A stretch of DNA of 64,000 nucleotides from Chlorobium sp. (GCA_028277225.1 JANQHB010000056.1:26013-90012), one strand, 5' to 3'. Counted from the first letter of the stretch, positions 34,593 through 44,751 are shown. A program made the numbers and translations. The notes: generated by a model not told the origin, from the letters alone.

Positions 34593-35111
34593 ATGCCTGA
34601 AGATCAACAGATAGACAACTGCTGTTCCCGTGGCGGGGACGAAAACCGCGATGAGAAGCGGCTCGGATGGCATGAATATTTCATGAATGTCGCGCATCTC
34701 ATTTCCCGAAGGGCGACATGTACCAGGGGGCATATCGGCGCGGTCCTGGTCAGGGACAACAATATTCTATCGACCGGTTACAACGGCGCTCCCTCAGGAC
34801 TGCCGCACTGCAACGAGACAACCTGCAGGATATACCGCAGTACTCATCCTGACGGAACGGTTGAGGAAAACTGTGTCAATACCATTCATGCCGAAATAAA
34901 CGCGATAGCCCAGGCAGCAAAGCACGGCGTTTCGATCAAGGATGCTGACATCTATATAACAGCGAGTCCCTGTATACATTGCCTGAAAGTGCTGATAAAC
35001 GTCGGGATCAAAACCATCTACTATGACAAGCCCTATAAGATCGAGCATATATCGGAACTCTTGCGTTTGTCGGGCGTCAAGCTGGTGCATATTCATGTCG
35101 ATAATACCTGA
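34593..35111 (+). CDS. dCMP/cytidine deaminase family (ComE-B-like)
   Basis: 172 residues. Zinc site HAEINAI (about 111-117) and PCIHC (about 138-142), with substrate-side RGHIGAVLV and [10 protein letters not shown], the pattern of dCMP deaminase. It makes dUMP for thymidylate synthesis. It stands 18 bp before ribD, whose N-terminus belongs to the same deaminase superfamily. Confidence 0.9.
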   Translation: MPEDQQIDNCCSRGGDENRDEKRLGWHEYFMNVAHLISRRATCTRGHIGAVLVRDNNILSTGYNGAPSGLPHCNETTCRIYRSTHPDGTVEENCVNTIHAEINAIAQAAKHGVSIKDADIYITASPCIHCLKVLINVGIKTIYYDKPYKIEHISELLRLSGVKLVHIHVDNT

Positions 35112-35129
35112 ATTGCAGAAAAGGGCGGA

Positions 35130-36248
35130 ATGACTGACAACGAACAGGAAATGCTGAAGCATGAGCGCTTCATGCTGCGCTGCATCGAGCTTGCCGAAAA
35201 GGGGGCTGGCAAGGTAAGTCCGAATCCTATGGTCGGTTCGGTTCTCGTTGTCGGCAGCGCGGTGATTGGAGAAGGCTATCATGAACGTTTCGGCGGTGTG
35301 CATGCGGAAGTGAATGCCATCGCATCTGTCCGTGACCGGTCGATGTTGCACAAGGCGACGCTGTATGTCAACCTCGAACCCTGTTCTCATTTCGGGAAAA
35401 CGCCCCCATGTGCGGACCTGATCATCGAAAAAGGAATTCCCCGTGTGGTTGTGGCGTGCAGGGATCCACATGACAAGGTTGCCGGCAGGGGCATAGAACG
35501 GCTCCGCGACGCCGGAGTCGAAGTGATAGAAAACGTTCTTCGGGATAAAGCGTTACAGTTGAATGAGGCTTTTGTAAAAAGTCATGAGAAAGGCATGCCT
35601 TTTGTTGCAGTGAAGCTTGCCCAAACACTTGACGGAAAGGTTGCGACAGGAAAGGGGCTGTCGAAATGGATAACCGGAGAAGAGGCCCGGCAGGAGGTAC
35701 ACAGGCAGAGAAGCAGATACGATGCCGTGCTTTCGGCTTCATCAACAGTTCTTGCCGACGACCCTCTTCTTACCGTGCGCCATGTCGAGGGTCGAAATCC
35801 GGTGCGAGTCGTTCTGGACAGGCATTTGCGTATCCCGTTGACTGCGAAAGTTTTCAATAGTGAGGCAAGGACCTTTCTTTTTACGGCAAACGGCATGGCA
35901 GAGAACAGCCGTATCGGGTTGCTGCGTGAAAAAGATGTCGAGGTTTATTCTGTCAAAGACCATGAATCCGGTCTTGATCTGAAAGAGGTGATGCACCTGC
36001 TTCACGATAAAGGTATCCTGTCGGTTTATGTCGAATCGGGCCCGCGGCTTGCTGCTTCATTGATCCGGGCTCGTCTTGTCGATAAGCTGTTTCTCTATAT
36101 TGCTCCGTTACTTTTCGGCGGGGACGGGCTCGATGCCGTTGCTTCCATAGGCGTGGAAGCTCCGGACAAAGCGCCCCGCTTACGTTATGAAACACCACGT
36201 TTTTTTGGTGAGGATCTCCTCATCGAAGCCTACCTGCATCACGACTGA
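35130..36248 (+). CDS. ribD: Bifunctional riboflavin biosynthesis protein RibD
   Basis: 372 residues. Deaminase half: HAEVNAI and [11 protein letters not shown] (zinc ligands) at about 59-92. Reductase half from about 155: [20 protein letters not shown], then [20 protein letters not shown] and [11 protein letters not shown]. It carries out the second and third steps from GTP to riboflavin. ribE lies 2.9 kb further on the same strand. No FMN riboswitch was found upstream. Confidence 0.96.
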   Translation: MTDNEQEMLKHERFMLRCIELAEKGAGKVSPNPMVGSVLVVGSAVIGEGYHERFGGVHAEVNAIASVRDRSMLHKATLYVNLEPCSHFGKTPPCADLIIEKGIPRVVVACRDPHDKVAGRGIERLRDAGVEVIENVLRDKALQLNEAFVKSHEKGMPFVAVKLAQTLDGKVATGKGLSKWITGEEARQEVHRQRSRYDAVLSASSTVLADDPLLTVRHVEGRNPVRVVLDRHLRIPLTAKVFNSEARTFLFTANGMAENSRIGLLREKDVEVYSVKDHESGLDLKEVMHLLHDKGILSVYVESGPRLAASLIRARLVDKLFLYIAPLLFGGDGLDAVASIGVEAPDKAPRLRYETPRFFGEDLLIEAYLHHD

Positions 36249-36591
36249 GTGAACTGGCTGTTCATCGCTCAATACAGGTTAATGCTTAAGTCATTCCCCT
36301 TTGTGTCATAAACGGAATAGATGTCAGGGGAATCCTCCTGTAATCCGTTCTTTAATCGTCTCTTTTTCCCTTCGCTGACAGAGCAAGGCTCGACACTCTC
36401 TGCTATGCCCCGGTTCACCCTGATGTTTTCTTGGCTCATTCGTTTGGTATTAACGATTGTTTTGCTTATCTAGTATATGAGTATATGGAAATATACTTTA
36501 ACCCTTTAACGGTTATGCGTCAGGAGCGAATTCTGTTCCTGCCGGCTAAACCGTGAGAAATCAGCAACACTAACACCCAGAGAACAGCAAC
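36249..36591 (+). other. Spacer before the porin gene
   Basis: No gene. GCTCAATACAGGTTAA at 36268-36283 is a copy of the dispersed motif. A+T-rich stretch with TATACTTTAACCCTTTAACG near 36491-36512 may hold the porin promoter. Confidence 0.45.
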
Positions 36592-37599
36592 ATGAAAAAA
36601 AAGATTCTGGCACTTTTGTGCCTTGTTATGGCTTGGGCGCTTCCTTCTACTCTTCAGGCAGAAGAGTACAAGCCGAGCGTTACCTTATACGGAAACCTTC
36701 GCTATTCGATCAACTACGCCGACAACGACAATGGTTTGCTTGAACGCTGGAAGGGGACTGACAATGTTTCCCGTTTCGGCATCAAGGCTTCGTATGGCAA
36801 TGAGTTTGGAAAGGCTTTCATCCATCTGCAGACGGGTGCTCCGGCCGATGGAGGCGATAGTTGGGCTTTTACAAGACGCTTTTTCTTCGGTGGATTTGAG
36901 TGTGACTACGGTAAACTGACCTACGGCCGTATGACCAACGCCTACAAATTCCCCGGATTCGCGCTCGATCCCTTCTATGATCTTTCAAGACAGAACGCAA
37001 CAGGCTATTTTGCCGGTGGCGGAGCCACATACGGTCTGTCTGGTGCAACGAACGGTTTCACAGACAACTCGCTCCAGTATTTTACACCGAACCTCAACGG
37101 TTTCAAGTTTGTCGGCGGTGTCGCATTTGACGATAGTGATAACGACAACGATATGGCCTGGCTCGGCGGCGGTTCTTACTCAAGAGACGGTTTTACCATC
37201 GGTGCTGTCTATGCAGACAATCCTGAAATGACGGCAGTCTATCCCGGTATTGCGATGGACGGAGAAGCTGTCAGGGTTTATGGTACCTACAAGGGAGACG
37301 GCTGGAAAGCTGGTGCATCCTATGAGAACATCGATCTCACCGGTTATGATAACGTCTCATACGTTTACCTGACCGGTACTGCGATGCTGAAAGAACTGAA
37401 AACCGATGTTTCGGTTTCTCTGGGTCTGGTCGATGACGGTTCGGCAAAAGGATTCGGTGTAACCGGTGGCGTGTTCAAAAACCTTCTTGACAACGCCAAA
37501 ATTTATGCCATGGGCAGCTATGCCGATCTCGATAACGGCCATGGCCCCTATACGATTTCAGTCGGTGCTATTTACAATTTCAAGTTCACAGCAAACTGA
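36592..37599 (+). CDS. Outer-membrane porin-like protein
   Basis: 335 residues. Signal peptide about 1-23 (ending LQAEE), then SVTLYGNLRYSINYADNDNG, the first strand of Gram-negative porins, and many alternating aromatic/glycine strands to a C-terminal ISVGAIYNFKF. The conserved YGRMTN resembles the porin KLTxGR box. It is probably a trimeric diffusion channel; selectivity unknown. Monocistronic, with a strong terminator. Confidence 0.88.
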   Translation: MKKKILALLCLVMAWALPSTLQAEEYKPSVTLYGNLRYSINYADNDNGLLERWKGTDNVSRFGIKASYGNEFGKAFIHLQTGAPADGGDSWAFTRRFFFGGFECDYGKLTYGRMTNAYKFPGFALDPFYDLSRQNATGYFAGGGATYGLSGATNGFTDNSLQYFTPNLNGFKFVGGVAFDDSDNDNDMAWLGGGSYSRDGFTIGAVYADNPEMTAVYPGIAMDGEAVRVYGTYKGDGWKAGASYENIDLTGYDNVSYVYLTGTAMLKELKTDVSVSLGLVDDGSAKGFGVTGGVFKNLLDNAKIYAMGSYADLDNGHGPYTISVGAIYNFKFTAN

Positions 37600-37648
37600 G
37601 CTGATGTAATCTGGTTTGTTCTTTTTGGTTTGTTGACAACATCCAGCT

Positions 37649-37692
37649 ACGCCGGACTGTTCTTCTCCGTTGAACAGTCCGGCGTTTTTATT
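37649..37692 (+). terminator. Terminator after the porin gene
   Basis: ACGCCGGACTGTTC / GAACAGTCCGGCGT, 14-bp stem, 9-nt loop, then TTTTTA. Confidence 0.93.
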
Positions 37693-37768
37693 TAGAAAAA
37701 CTTTATATTTACTTCGACTCTTTCTTGCTTCAGCAGTTCTCTTTTTTTCAACTTCCATCCTCAATACT

Positions 37769-38191
37769 ATGGATATCATTAATCGAATCGTGCACAACAA
37801 CGATCTTGGCAAATTGCTGCTGCGTCTTTCGGTTGGCGGATTAATGCTGTTCCACGGCGTCCACAAGCTGAAAAACGGAATTGGTTTCATTGAAAAAACG
37901 GTGATCGATGCCGGGCTGCCCGGATTTCTTGCCTATGGCGTTTTTCTCGGTGAGGTGATCGCACCTTTGCTTATTGTGCTCGGAATCCTTTCCCGGCCCG
38001 CTGCACTGGTCGAAACCTTCGTCATGATCATGGCGATCTATCTGGTTCATGCTGACGAACTGTTCGCGCTGACAAAGCATGGCGGTCATGCTCTTGAACT
38101 CCAGTTGCTTTATCTGATCGGTTCCCTTGCCATTGTTTTTCTCGGTTCGGGGAGTTACAGTCTTTCGAGGGGAAAAGGGGTGTGGGACTGA
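37769..38191 (+). CDS. DoxX family membrane protein
   Basis: 140 residues from ATG 37769 ([20 protein letters not shown]); the frame opens earlier, inside the porin terminator, and is not used. Four membrane helices; [19 protein letters not shown] and [17 protein letters not shown] are typical DoxX segments. Subunit or homologue of quinone/thiosulfate-linked membrane oxidoreductases; precise role unknown. 7-bp repeats start 5 bp after the stop. Confidence 0.85.
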   Translation: MDIINRIVHNNDLGKLLLRLSVGGLMLFHGVHKLKNGIGFIEKTVIDAGLPGFLAYGVFLGEVIAPLLIVLGILSRPAALVETFVMIMAIYLVHADELFALTKHGGHALELQLLYLIGSLAIVFLGSGSYSLSRGKGVWD

Positions 38192-38298
38192 AGAAGTGAC
38201 GAGTGACAAGTGACGAGTGACAAGTGAAGAATATGGGATGCGGTCAGTCGGCAGGTGACCGCGGGCAGTTTTCAGTGTCGGGTTGTCTTTTGTTCATT

Positions 38299-38332
38299 AT
38301 CCCCGGGCTTTTTCCGGGGATTCATTTTTCTG
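38299..38332 (+). terminator. Hairpin with T-tail, probable doxX terminator
   Basis: ATCCCCGG / CCGGGGAT with a 7-nt loop, then TTCATTTTTC. Confidence 0.65.
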
Positions 38333-38439
38333 TTCAGCGTCAGTATGGGTACCGCATCCCTGTGAAATCAAAACATCTATTTCACGGGGCGGCATGACTT
38401 TCCGGTTGCATCGTTGATCATCTAAGCTATCTTCCATTA

Positions 38440-38509
38440 TTCACGATTCACGATTCACGATTCACGATTCACGATTCACGATTCACGATTCACGATTCAC
38501 GATTCACGA
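38440..38509. repeat. Heptanucleotide tandem repeat (TTCACGA), 10 perfect copies
   Basis: Exactly ten TTCACGA units in a row, the longest pure array in the window. Confidence 0.97.
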
Positions 38510-38610
38510 CTAACCACGGGAACTATGGTCGGGTTTTTCTCGTTTGCTATCCTGCAATTCTGTTTGCTTTTTTATCATCTTTTCAAATCTGAAAAACGCG
38601 GTATAACAAT

Positions 38611-39111
38611 ATGGCTACCATCACGTTAAAAGGAAATCCCGTCAGTACTGTTGCCGAGCTTCCTGTAAAAGGGACTGCAGCACCTTCTTTTACCCTTGTC
38701 AACAAAGATCTTTCAGAGTCCAACCTTGCAGACTATGCAGGCAAAACGGTTGTTCTGAACATATTTCCCAGCCTCGATACTCCGGTCTGTGCAGCTTCGG
38801 TCAGGCGTTTCAATCTCGAAGCTTCCTCAATTCCAGGCGCAGTAGTTCTGTGCGTTTCTGCCGACCTTCCCTTTGCGCACAAACGTTTCTGCGAGGTCGA
38901 AGGGATAGAGAATGTTGTTTCTCTTTCCGTGTTCCGTTCTCCTGAATTCGGACAGGAATACGGCGTGACGATGGCCGATGGTCCTCTGAAAGGAATCCTT
39001 TCCAGAGCGGTCGTTATCATCGATCCTGAAGGAAAGGTGATCTATGCCGAACAGGTGCCTGAGATAACACAGGAGCCCGACTACGAGGCTGCTTTGAAGG
39101 CTATGGTGTAA
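38611..39111 (+). CDS. tpx: Thiol peroxidase, Tpx-type peroxiredoxin
   Basis: 166 residues, normal length. The peroxidatic Cys60 stands in SLDTPVC and the resolving Cys94 in HKRFC, the atypical 2-Cys arrangement of Tpx. It reduces hydrogen peroxide and organic peroxides with thioredoxin. It lies 6 bp before ribE on the same strand, so probably an operon tpx-ribE-rarA. Confidence 0.96.
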   Translation: MATITLKGNPVSTVAELPVKGTAAPSFTLVNKDLSESNLADYAGKTVVLNIFPSLDTPVCAASVRRFNLEASSIPGAVVLCVSADLPFAHKRFCEVEGIENVVSLSVFRSPEFGQEYGVTMADGPLKGILSRAVVIIDPEGKVIYAEQVPEITQEPDYEAALKAMV

Positions 39112-39117
39112 GCGTTT

Positions 39118-39780
39118 ATGTTTACCGGGATCGTCAAGGATGTCGGAACAGTTGTTTCGGCGAGGAGCAGCGGATCGAACCTCCGGATGACTGTACGTTA
39201 CAGGAACCGGAAGGAGTTCAGTGACCTTGCCGTCGATGAAAGTGTTGCGATCGACGGGGCATGCCAGACCGTTGTTGTCCTGGGAGATGATACGTTCGAT
39301 GTCGATACCGTAGCGGAAACGCTGAAAAAAACAACCCTCGGTTCTTTTGTTCCGGGTACGGCTGTCAATCTGGAACGGGCCCTCCGCCCCATGGACAGGC
39401 TTGGCGGCCATTTTGTCCAGGGGCATATCGACTGTGTCGGCAAGGTGCAGGGTGTTTATGATCTGGGCGGAAGCCGGGAAATACGTATTGCCTTTCCATC
39501 GGACTATCAGCCCTATATTGTGCCGGTCGGCTCGATCGCGATCAACGGTGTCAGCCTGACGGTTGCCGGTGTCGAAAACGACAGTTTTTCCGTGGCGATC
39601 ATTCCTTATACCTTCGAAAATACCACGCTCTACGATCTGCGGGAAGGCAAGAGTGTCAATCTCGAATTTGACATTCTCGGTAAATACATCGCAAGACAGA
39701 ATGTCCTCCTGAAAGGGGCCGGTGACGATGCTGCGTCATCGTCTATCAGCGAGGACTGGCTTGCAGGCCTGGGTTTCTGA
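39118..39780 (+). CDS. ribE: Riboflavin synthase alpha chain
   Basis: 220 residues with the two lumazine-binding repeats: [14 protein letters not shown] ... DGACQTVV ... [14 protein letters not shown] and, after [10 protein letters not shown], a second INGVSLTV ... [10 protein letters not shown]. It dismutates two 6,7-dimethyl-8-ribityllumazine molecules to riboflavin. The stop overlaps the next gene (TGATG). Confidence 0.96.
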   Translation: MFTGIVKDVGTVVSARSSGSNLRMTVRYRNRKEFSDLAVDESVAIDGACQTVVVLGDDTFDVDTVAETLKKTTLGSFVPGTAVNLERALRPMDRLGGHFVQGHIDCVGKVQGVYDLGGSREIRIAFPSDYQPYIVPVGSIAINGVSLTVAGVENDSFSVAIIPYTFENTTLYDLREGKSVNLEFDILGKYIARQNVLLKGAGDDAASSSISEDWLAGLGF

Positions 39781-41117
39781 TGCCGGAAGGTACGCAGAAT
39801 CAGGATGATCTTTTCGGCCTCTCTTCAAAAAAAACGGCCGCCGCCCTTTTTCAGCCTCTTGCAGAACGTGCGCGTCCCCATGGCCTCGATGACATGTTCG
39901 GCCAGGAGCATCTGGTCGGCAAAGACGGCCCGATCCGCAAGTTTATCGAGCAGGGCAGACTGCCGTCGATGATATTCTGGGGGCCTCCCGGTTCCGGTAA
40001 AACCACTCTTGCCGAAATATGTGCCGGATCACTTGATTTCCGGTTCGATGCGCTCTCAGCCGTCGATGCAGGAGTCAAGGATGTTCGTAAAGCCCTGGAG
40101 CTTGCAGGAACGGCACAGCGCATGGAAGAACGCCAGACACTGTTGTTTATCGACGAAATTCACCGTTTCAACAAGGCGCAGCAGGATTCTCTTCTGCATG
40201 CCATCGAGCAGGGCATTGTCGTGCTTATCGGCGCGACAACGGAAAATCCCTCTTTTGAAGTCAATGCCGCCCTGATGAGCAGAATGCAGGTCTATATTCT
40301 CGAGCCGCTTGATAACGATGATGTCGAAGCACTTGTCAAGAAGGCTCTTCGGGAAGACGAGCTCATAGCGCAATACATGGCAGTCGTCGACGACTGGGAC
40401 TATCTCCTGCGGTATGCCGGTGGAGACGCTAGAAAAGCGCTCAATGCCGTCGAAGCCGCCTTGTCGATACCGGATTCACCGGAGGGGCCCGTTCATTTGA
40501 GCCGCGCCCTGCTTGAGACGGTGCTGCAAAAAAAGCTGCCGGTCTATGACAAGAAGGGGGAATCGCATTATGATATCATTTCGGCATTTATCAAGTCCAT
40601 GAGAGGCTCTGATCCGGATGCCGCGCTGTTCTGGCTTGCAAGGATGCTCGAGGGGGGGGAGGATCCGAAGTTCATCGCCCGCAGAATGGTGATCTTTGCC
40701 AGTGAAGATATCGGTAACGCCGACCCGTATGCTCTTACCCTCGCTGTGTCTGTTTTTCATGCTGTCGAAGTCATCGGTCTGCCCGAAGCCCGGATCAACC
40801 TTGCACAGGGAGTTACCTACCTTGCGGGAGCCCCGAAATCAAATGCCAGCTACAAGGCGCTGCATGAGGCGCAGCGGAGTGCAGCCGGCCATCAGGAAGC
40901 AGCCGTTCCGATGCATTTGCGCAACGCGCCGACAACCTTCATGAAGCAATCGGGATACGGTAAAGATTACAGGTATCCGCATGATTTTCCGGGTCACTTC
41001 GTGCACGAACGGTATCTTCCCGAAGGGCTTGATGAACTGTTTTATCTGCCGACAGAAGAGGGGAGAGAAAAGTTCATCAGGGAACGTCTTGAACAGCTCT
41101 GGAAAAGGAAGTATTGA
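39780..41117 (+). CDS. rarA: Replication-associated recombination ATPase RarA (MgsA)
   Basis: 445 residues. Walker [10 protein letters not shown] (about 63-71), Walker [12 protein letters not shown], sensor [12 protein letters not shown], then the MgsA C-terminal oligomerisation domain ([36 protein letters not shown]). A clamp-loader-like AAA+ protein acting at stalled replication forks. Translationally coupled to ribE by TGATG. Confidence 0.95.
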   Translation: MPEGTQNQDDLFGLSSKKTAAALFQPLAERARPHGLDDMFGQEHLVGKDGPIRKFIEQGRLPSMIFWGPPGSGKTTLAEICAGSLDFRFDALSAVDAGVKDVRKALELAGTAQRMEERQTLLFIDEIHRFNKAQQDSLLHAIEQGIVVLIGATTENPSFEVNAALMSRMQVYILEPLDNDDVEALVKKALREDELIAQYMAVVDDWDYLLRYAGGDARKALNAVEAALSIPDSPEGPVHLSRALLETVLQKKLPVYDKKGESHYDIISAFIKSMRGSDPDAALFWLARMLEGGEDPKFIARRMVIFASEDIGNADPYALTLAVSVFHAVEVIGLPEARINLAQGVTYLAGAPKSNASYKALHEAQRSAAGHQEAAVPMHLRNAPTTFMKQSGYGKDYRYPHDFPGHFVHERYLPEGLDELFYLPTEEGREKFIRERLEQLWKRKY

Positions 41118-41412
41118 ACGATTGCTGATCATACCTAATCTGCTTCGTTACAGGGAACTTGCGTCCCGACGTGTCGGGATACAGCTGCGTTCCCTGTGCC
41201 TCACATCTCCAGCATGCTCGAAAATCTAGGAATTTCAAGAAATGCTGGTTATTCTCAGTATTCCGGTTCGCCTGAAAGGTTAGGAATAATCAAATGATAT
41301 GCGCATTATAAAATGCTGATTTTAATACGATTACAGTATTGGGCATCCCTCTTTGTCAATGATACTCAATTCAGGTCGTTATACTTTTATGTGACATCCT
41401 CTAGATTGCTCC
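41118..41412. repeat. Spacer after rarA with nested palindrome and two dispersed motifs
   Basis: ACAGGGAAC/GTTCCCTGT (41150-41197) encloses TCCCGAC-GT-GTCGGGA, a long hairpin that may end transcription without a T-run. TTTCAAGAAATGCTG at 41234-41248 and CTCAATTCAGGTCG at 41362-41375 are copies of the dispersed motif. Confidence 0.6.
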
Positions 41413-42798
41413 ATGCGTCGAACAAGATCCGTATTCCTTTTTTTGTTTCTTGTTTCCGGGTTTATACCCAGGCTTGCTCCGGCTGCCGAAACGAACTCTG
41501 GTCCCGTTAAAGAGATCAGGTTGTCACTTGACAAGGCCGTTGCCGAGGGTCTCGAAAGAAACAGGGATCTCGAACTCGCTCGTCTCGATCAGGCGCTTGC
41601 CGGACAGCAGGTCCGGGCAGCGTGGTCTGCGGTTTTACCGCAGCTCGATGCGGCATTCGATTACACAAGAACGCTCGAACCTTCCGTTATTTATTTTCCT
41701 GATATTACAGGCAGCGATCCGACAAGACTGCTTCCTCTTGAGATCAGTCAGGATAATGCCATGGTTGGCATGCTTTCGCTGAGCCAGCCTGTTTTCAATC
41801 TCAAGGCTCTTGCCGGAATCCGGGCATCATCCGTGGTCAAAAAGATCAGCCTGGAAGCATACCGCCAGACGGAAGCCGATGTGATCAGTGCCATAAGAAC
41901 GGCATATTACAATGCTCTGATAACCCAGGAACAGGTCGGCATCCTTCAGCAGAGTCTCTCACGCTGGATGACGGCCCTCAACGACAGCAGAGCCCGGTTC
42001 AGGCAAGGTGTCGCGGCCGATATCGATACGCTCAAAGCCTTTCTCTCGGTTGAAAACGTCAAGCCCGACCTGATTCAGGCGAAAAACAGCGCGGCGGCGG
42101 CAAGGACACAGCTTAAAAATACGATCGGGATCGATCCGGAGGCAACTGTTATTCTGACAGATTCTCTTGTTTTTCAAAAAGGCAACTATCCGGCTAGTGT
42201 CAGGGAAGCCTACCAGGAGGCGCTGACGAAAAGGCCTGAAGTCCGCCGGCTCGAGTTGCAGGTTGAAGCAGAAGCACAGAATGTCGCTGCTAACAGGGCG
42301 GAGCGTTATCCTTCCATCACTGCCGTAGGGCAGCTTCAGACCCAGACACAGTTCAACGACGGCATTGCGCCTGGTGACACTGACTGGCCGGTCACCTCAT
42401 CGGTGGGTCTGCAGGTTTCGCTGCCGATATTCACCGGTTTCCGGATCAGCTCGCAGATCGAGCAGGCAAAGCTCGGCCGTCTGCAGTCCATGACAAGGCT
42501 CGATGATCTGAAGTCCGATATTCGTGCCGAGGTGGAAATGAAGCTTTCCGGTCTCGAAGAGTCGCGAAAAAGGATTGAAGTGCAGGACCGGACCATCCGC
42601 ACAGCCGAACGCAGCTACGATATTACCCTTTTGCGGTTTCGTGAAGGTGTCGGTTCCCGTCTCGAACTCGCCGACGCCGAACTGCAGCTGAACAAGGCAA
42701 AAACCAACTACCTCCAGGCAGTCTACGATTACCTTGTCGCCCGGGTTGAATGTGACAGGGCGCTGGGCAGGACCGCAAGACCTGCAGTTGAGAAATGA
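41413..42798 (+). CDS. TolC-family outer-membrane protein
   Basis: 461 residues. Signal about 1-24 (VFLFLFLVSGFIPRLAPAAE), then IRLSLDKAVAEGLERNRDLE, the OEP-family first helix, with the internal repeat starting near 265 (YQEALTKRPEVRRLELQVEA). Second TolC-like gene in the window. No pump genes adjoin it, so it may serve an exporter elsewhere. Convergent with the following methyltransferase gene. Confidence 0.88.
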   Translation: MRRTRSVFLFLFLVSGFIPRLAPAAETNSGPVKEIRLSLDKAVAEGLERNRDLELARLDQALAGQQVRAAWSAVLPQLDAAFDYTRTLEPSVIYFPDITGSDPTRLLPLEISQDNAMVGMLSLSQPVFNLKALAGIRASSVVKKISLEAYRQTEADVISAIRTAYYNALITQEQVGILQQSLSRWMTALNDSRARFRQGVAADIDTLKAFLSVENVKPDLIQAKNSAAAARTQLKNTIGIDPEATVILTDSLVFQKGNYPASVREAYQEALTKRPEVRRLELQVEAEAQNVAANRAERYPSITAVGQLQTQTQFNDGIAPGDTDWPVTSSVGLQVSLPIFTGFRISSQIEQAKLGRLQSMTRLDDLKSDIRAEVEMKLSGLEESRKRIEVQDRTIRTAERSYDITLLRFREGVGSRLELADAELQLNKAKTNYLQAVYDYLVARVECDRALGRTARPAVEK

Positions 42799-42822
42799 AT
42801 CGAATACCGCACTGAGAGGTTT

Positions 42823-43758
42823 TCAGCACCGTCTGACCGTGTAGAGAAGTGTCGAGGCGGATGTTGCCTTGAGCACTTCGGCGCTGTAACACCGAATTAC
42901 CCTGGATATCATTGGCAGAAGTCGTGTATAATGAAATACGGCCTTGTTGCCGGCAGCATTTTTCTCGCTGTAAACACAGTTATACAACGTGTCCGGATAG
43001 TACGGCTTCATGGAAGCTATTTCGAGATTGTGCTTTTTCAGGAGTTTGGCGATCGTGGCTGGTGTGAAATGGTAGAGGTGTCGCGGGGCGTCCCAGGCTA
43101 CCCAGTGCCTGCCGTAGATGGCGGCGTCCCTGCTTGCGGCGTTCGGCAGGGCGATAACCATAACGCCGTTTGTATCGAGAAGTTTTGTCGCGATGTCGAG
43201 GGTTTCGTTGATCCTGTGAAGATGTTCGAGTGAATGCCAGAAAATAACCAGGTTGAAGGTTCCTTCGGGGGGGGTCCGGCAGAAGTCCTCTGTCTGAATG
43301 GCGAGACCGTATTTCTTCCGGGCATAGTGTGCAGCTTTCCTGTCTTTCTCGTAGCCCAGAGCGTTCTTCAGTTGAATGCCGTTTCTTTGACGGATCGTAT
43401 CGAGAAGTTCGCCCGTGGAGCAGCCGATTTCGAGAACGGTGGATGCAGAAGAGAGCGGAGGACTCTGTTTTTCTATCAGAGCGGCCTTGCGGTTGAAGAG
43501 AAAGCGCCGTATCAAAAGGTACAGTCGGTCACGAAAACTGTTCTTTTCAGCAAGTGAAAGATACGGATCGTAGGAATCAGGAGGGTAGTGTGCGGCTATT
43601 TCCTTTTCTGTCGGACGCGGCGAAAGGTAGAGCAGGCCTGATTCCGGATCGCTGACAAGCCGCCATTCCTGAGTGCTTTTTCCTCCGAGCCTGTCTGACA
43701 CCGTCAGAAAAGGGGCAGGTGAACGGTTGCCGTTGATGGGACAGGGAGGATATTCCAT
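42823..43758 (-). CDS. SAM-dependent methyltransferase, class I
   Basis: 311 residues. Motif I VLEIGCSTGELL near 108-119, post-motif acidic residue GYEKDRKAAHYARKKYG, motif IV NLVIFWHSLEHL and a following HRINETLDIATKLL. The C-terminal third has aromatic-rich segments. The N-terminal part (SGLLYLSPRPTEKEIAAHYP) is common in methyltransferases of polysaccharide or small-molecule pathways. The substrate cannot be told. Confidence 0.85.
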   Translation of the reverse strand: MEYPPCPINGNRSPAPFLTVSDRLGGKSTQEWRLVSDPESGLLYLSPRPTEKEIAAHYPPDSYDPYLSLAEKNSFRDRLYLLIRRFLFNRKAALIEKQSPPLSSASTVLEIGCSTGELLDTIRQRNGIQLKNALGYEKDRKAAHYARKKYGLAIQTEDFCRTPPEGTFNLVIFWHSLEHLHRINETLDIATKLLDTNGVMVIALPNAASRDAAIYGRHWVAWDAPRHLYHFTPATIAKLLKKHNLEIASMKPYYPDTLYNCVYSEKNAAGNKAVFHYTRLLPMISRVIRCYSAEVLKATSASTLLYTVRRC

Positions 43759-43779
43759 AATGAGCCCTCTCGTTGAGCA

Positions 43780-44301
43780 TCATTGTCCCGCTTTTTCCTG
43801 AACGATCGCCCGGATTGTTTTCCTGAGCTGCTTGTAAAGGCGAAGCATATCGTTGCTCAGGACTTTTGTTTCTCCTACAACCGGCATGAAGTTGGTATCA
43901 CCTTCCCAGCGGGGAACGATATGGAAATGAATGTGAGAATCGACGCTACCCCCTGCAACTTTGCCGACATTGACGCCGAAATTGAATCCGTGCGGATGGA
44001 TTGCTCTCTTCAGCGCTTCCATGGCGATATCGGTCAGCTGCATGATCTCGAGCTTTGTTTTGTCGTCGAGTTCGGAGAGTTCCGGTGTCTGCTTGTAGGG
44101 GATGACCATAAGGTGTCCGCAGTTGTATGGGAAAAGATTCATGATGATGAAACTCTTTTCTCCGCGGTGCAGGACATACCGCTCCTCGTCCTGTTCCGGA
44201 GGAATATCGGTAAAGATGTCTTTGCCTGGATGATAGGGATGGTTTTCGTCCTTGAAGGACTCCATGTAGGCCTCTCTCCAGGGGGAGTACATTTTTTCCA
44301 T
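43780..44301 (-). CDS. HIT family protein (Ap4A phosphorylase/hydrolase-like)
   Basis: 173 residues from ATG 44301 (MEKMYSPWREAYMESFKDEN); the longer open frame would run through the tRNA-Leu gene and is rejected. The HIT triad reads HIHFHIVPRW. NLFPYNCGHLMVIPYKQTPE is the substrate-side region of the Ap4A-phosphorylase branch. It hydrolyses or transfers nucleotidyl groups from dinucleotides. 18 bp downstream of tRNA-Leu on the same strand. Confidence 0.9.
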   Translation of the reverse strand: MEKMYSPWREAYMESFKDENHPYHPGKDIFTDIPPEQDEERYVLHRGEKSFIIMNLFPYNCGHLMVIPYKQTPELSELDDKTKLEIMQLTDIAMEALKRAIHPHGFNFGVNVGKVAGGSVDSHIHFHIVPRWEGDTNFMPVVGETKVLSNDMLRLYKQLRKTIRAIVQEKAGQ

Positions 44302-44319
44302 GCCTGCCCTTTTTGTTTG

Positions 44320-44403
44320 TACCAAAGGTGGGACTCGAACCCACACGGGTTTGCACCCACTGGATTTTGAGTCCAGCGCGTCTACCAATTCCGCCACTTT
44401 GGC
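44320..44403 (-). tRNA. tRNA-Leu (CAA)
   Basis: On the minus strand: acceptor GCCAAAG/CTTTGGT, anticodon stem CTGGA/TCCAG with loop CTCAAAA (anticodon CAA), long variable arm and T-arm GTGGG-TTCGAGT-CCCAC. CCA not encoded. Confidence 0.94.
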
Positions 44404-44408
44404 ATTCC

Positions 44409-44550
44409 GGAAGCCTCGATAAACCGGCCTGACAGTCCGATTGCTTCGTTGAGCGGTGCTCGGAATCCTCATGTACTTTTATGTACACTCCGGTTCCTGC
44501 GCTCCGTTCGCCTTGCACTCGAAATGTCAAACCGTTTTCTCGAGGCTTCC
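44409..44550. repeat. Element with 11-bp inverted ends between two tRNA-Leu genes
   Basis: GGAAGCCTCGA (44409-44419) and TCGAGGCTTCC (44540-44550) enclose about 120 bp containing GTTGAGCGGTGCTCGGAATC and a TGTACTTTTATGTACA centre. It could be a small inserted element or the processing structure of a tRNA precursor. Confidence 0.6.
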
Positions 44551-44562
44551 GTTGTATGCAGG

Positions 44563-44644
44563 TGCGAGAGAAGGGACTCGAACCCTTACGCCTTGCGGCA
44601 CTAGTTCCTAAGACTAGCGTGTATACCAATTTCACCACTCTCGC
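44563..44644 (-). tRNA. tRNA-Leu (UAG)
   Basis: On the minus strand: acceptor GCGAGAG/CTCTCGC, anticodon stem CTAGT/ACTAG with loop CTTAGGA (anticodon TAG), variable arm and T-arm AAGGG-TTCGAGT-CCCTT. It lies 160 nt upstream of tRNA-Leu (CAA) on the same strand. Confidence 0.94.
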
Positions 44645-44751
44645 AATTGGCGACAAACAAAGAATATACGAGGTTTTTTCTTTAATAAAAACTATCTTGT
44701 CTGACGGGGTTTTATTGTATAACCTCTTTTTTTGTCATTGTTTAGTGTTTC

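Larger units (their letters stand above)
38192..38610. repeat. Repeat-rich spacer between doxX and tpx
   Basis: TGACGAG/TGACAAG units at 38197-38224, a hairpin ATCCCCGG/CCGGGGAT (38299-38321) followed by a T-run, and a long TTCACGA array (38440-38509). No gene supported. Confidence 0.85.

Noticed and set aside
34520..35130. FMN riboswitch before the deaminase-ribD pair
   Set aside because: The conserved AGGGTGAAATTCC-type core was not found upstream of 34593 or between the two genes.
43780..44472. Long version of the HIT protein
   Set aside because: The extra N-terminus would be translated through tRNA-Leu (CAA); ATG 44301 gives the family-like protein.
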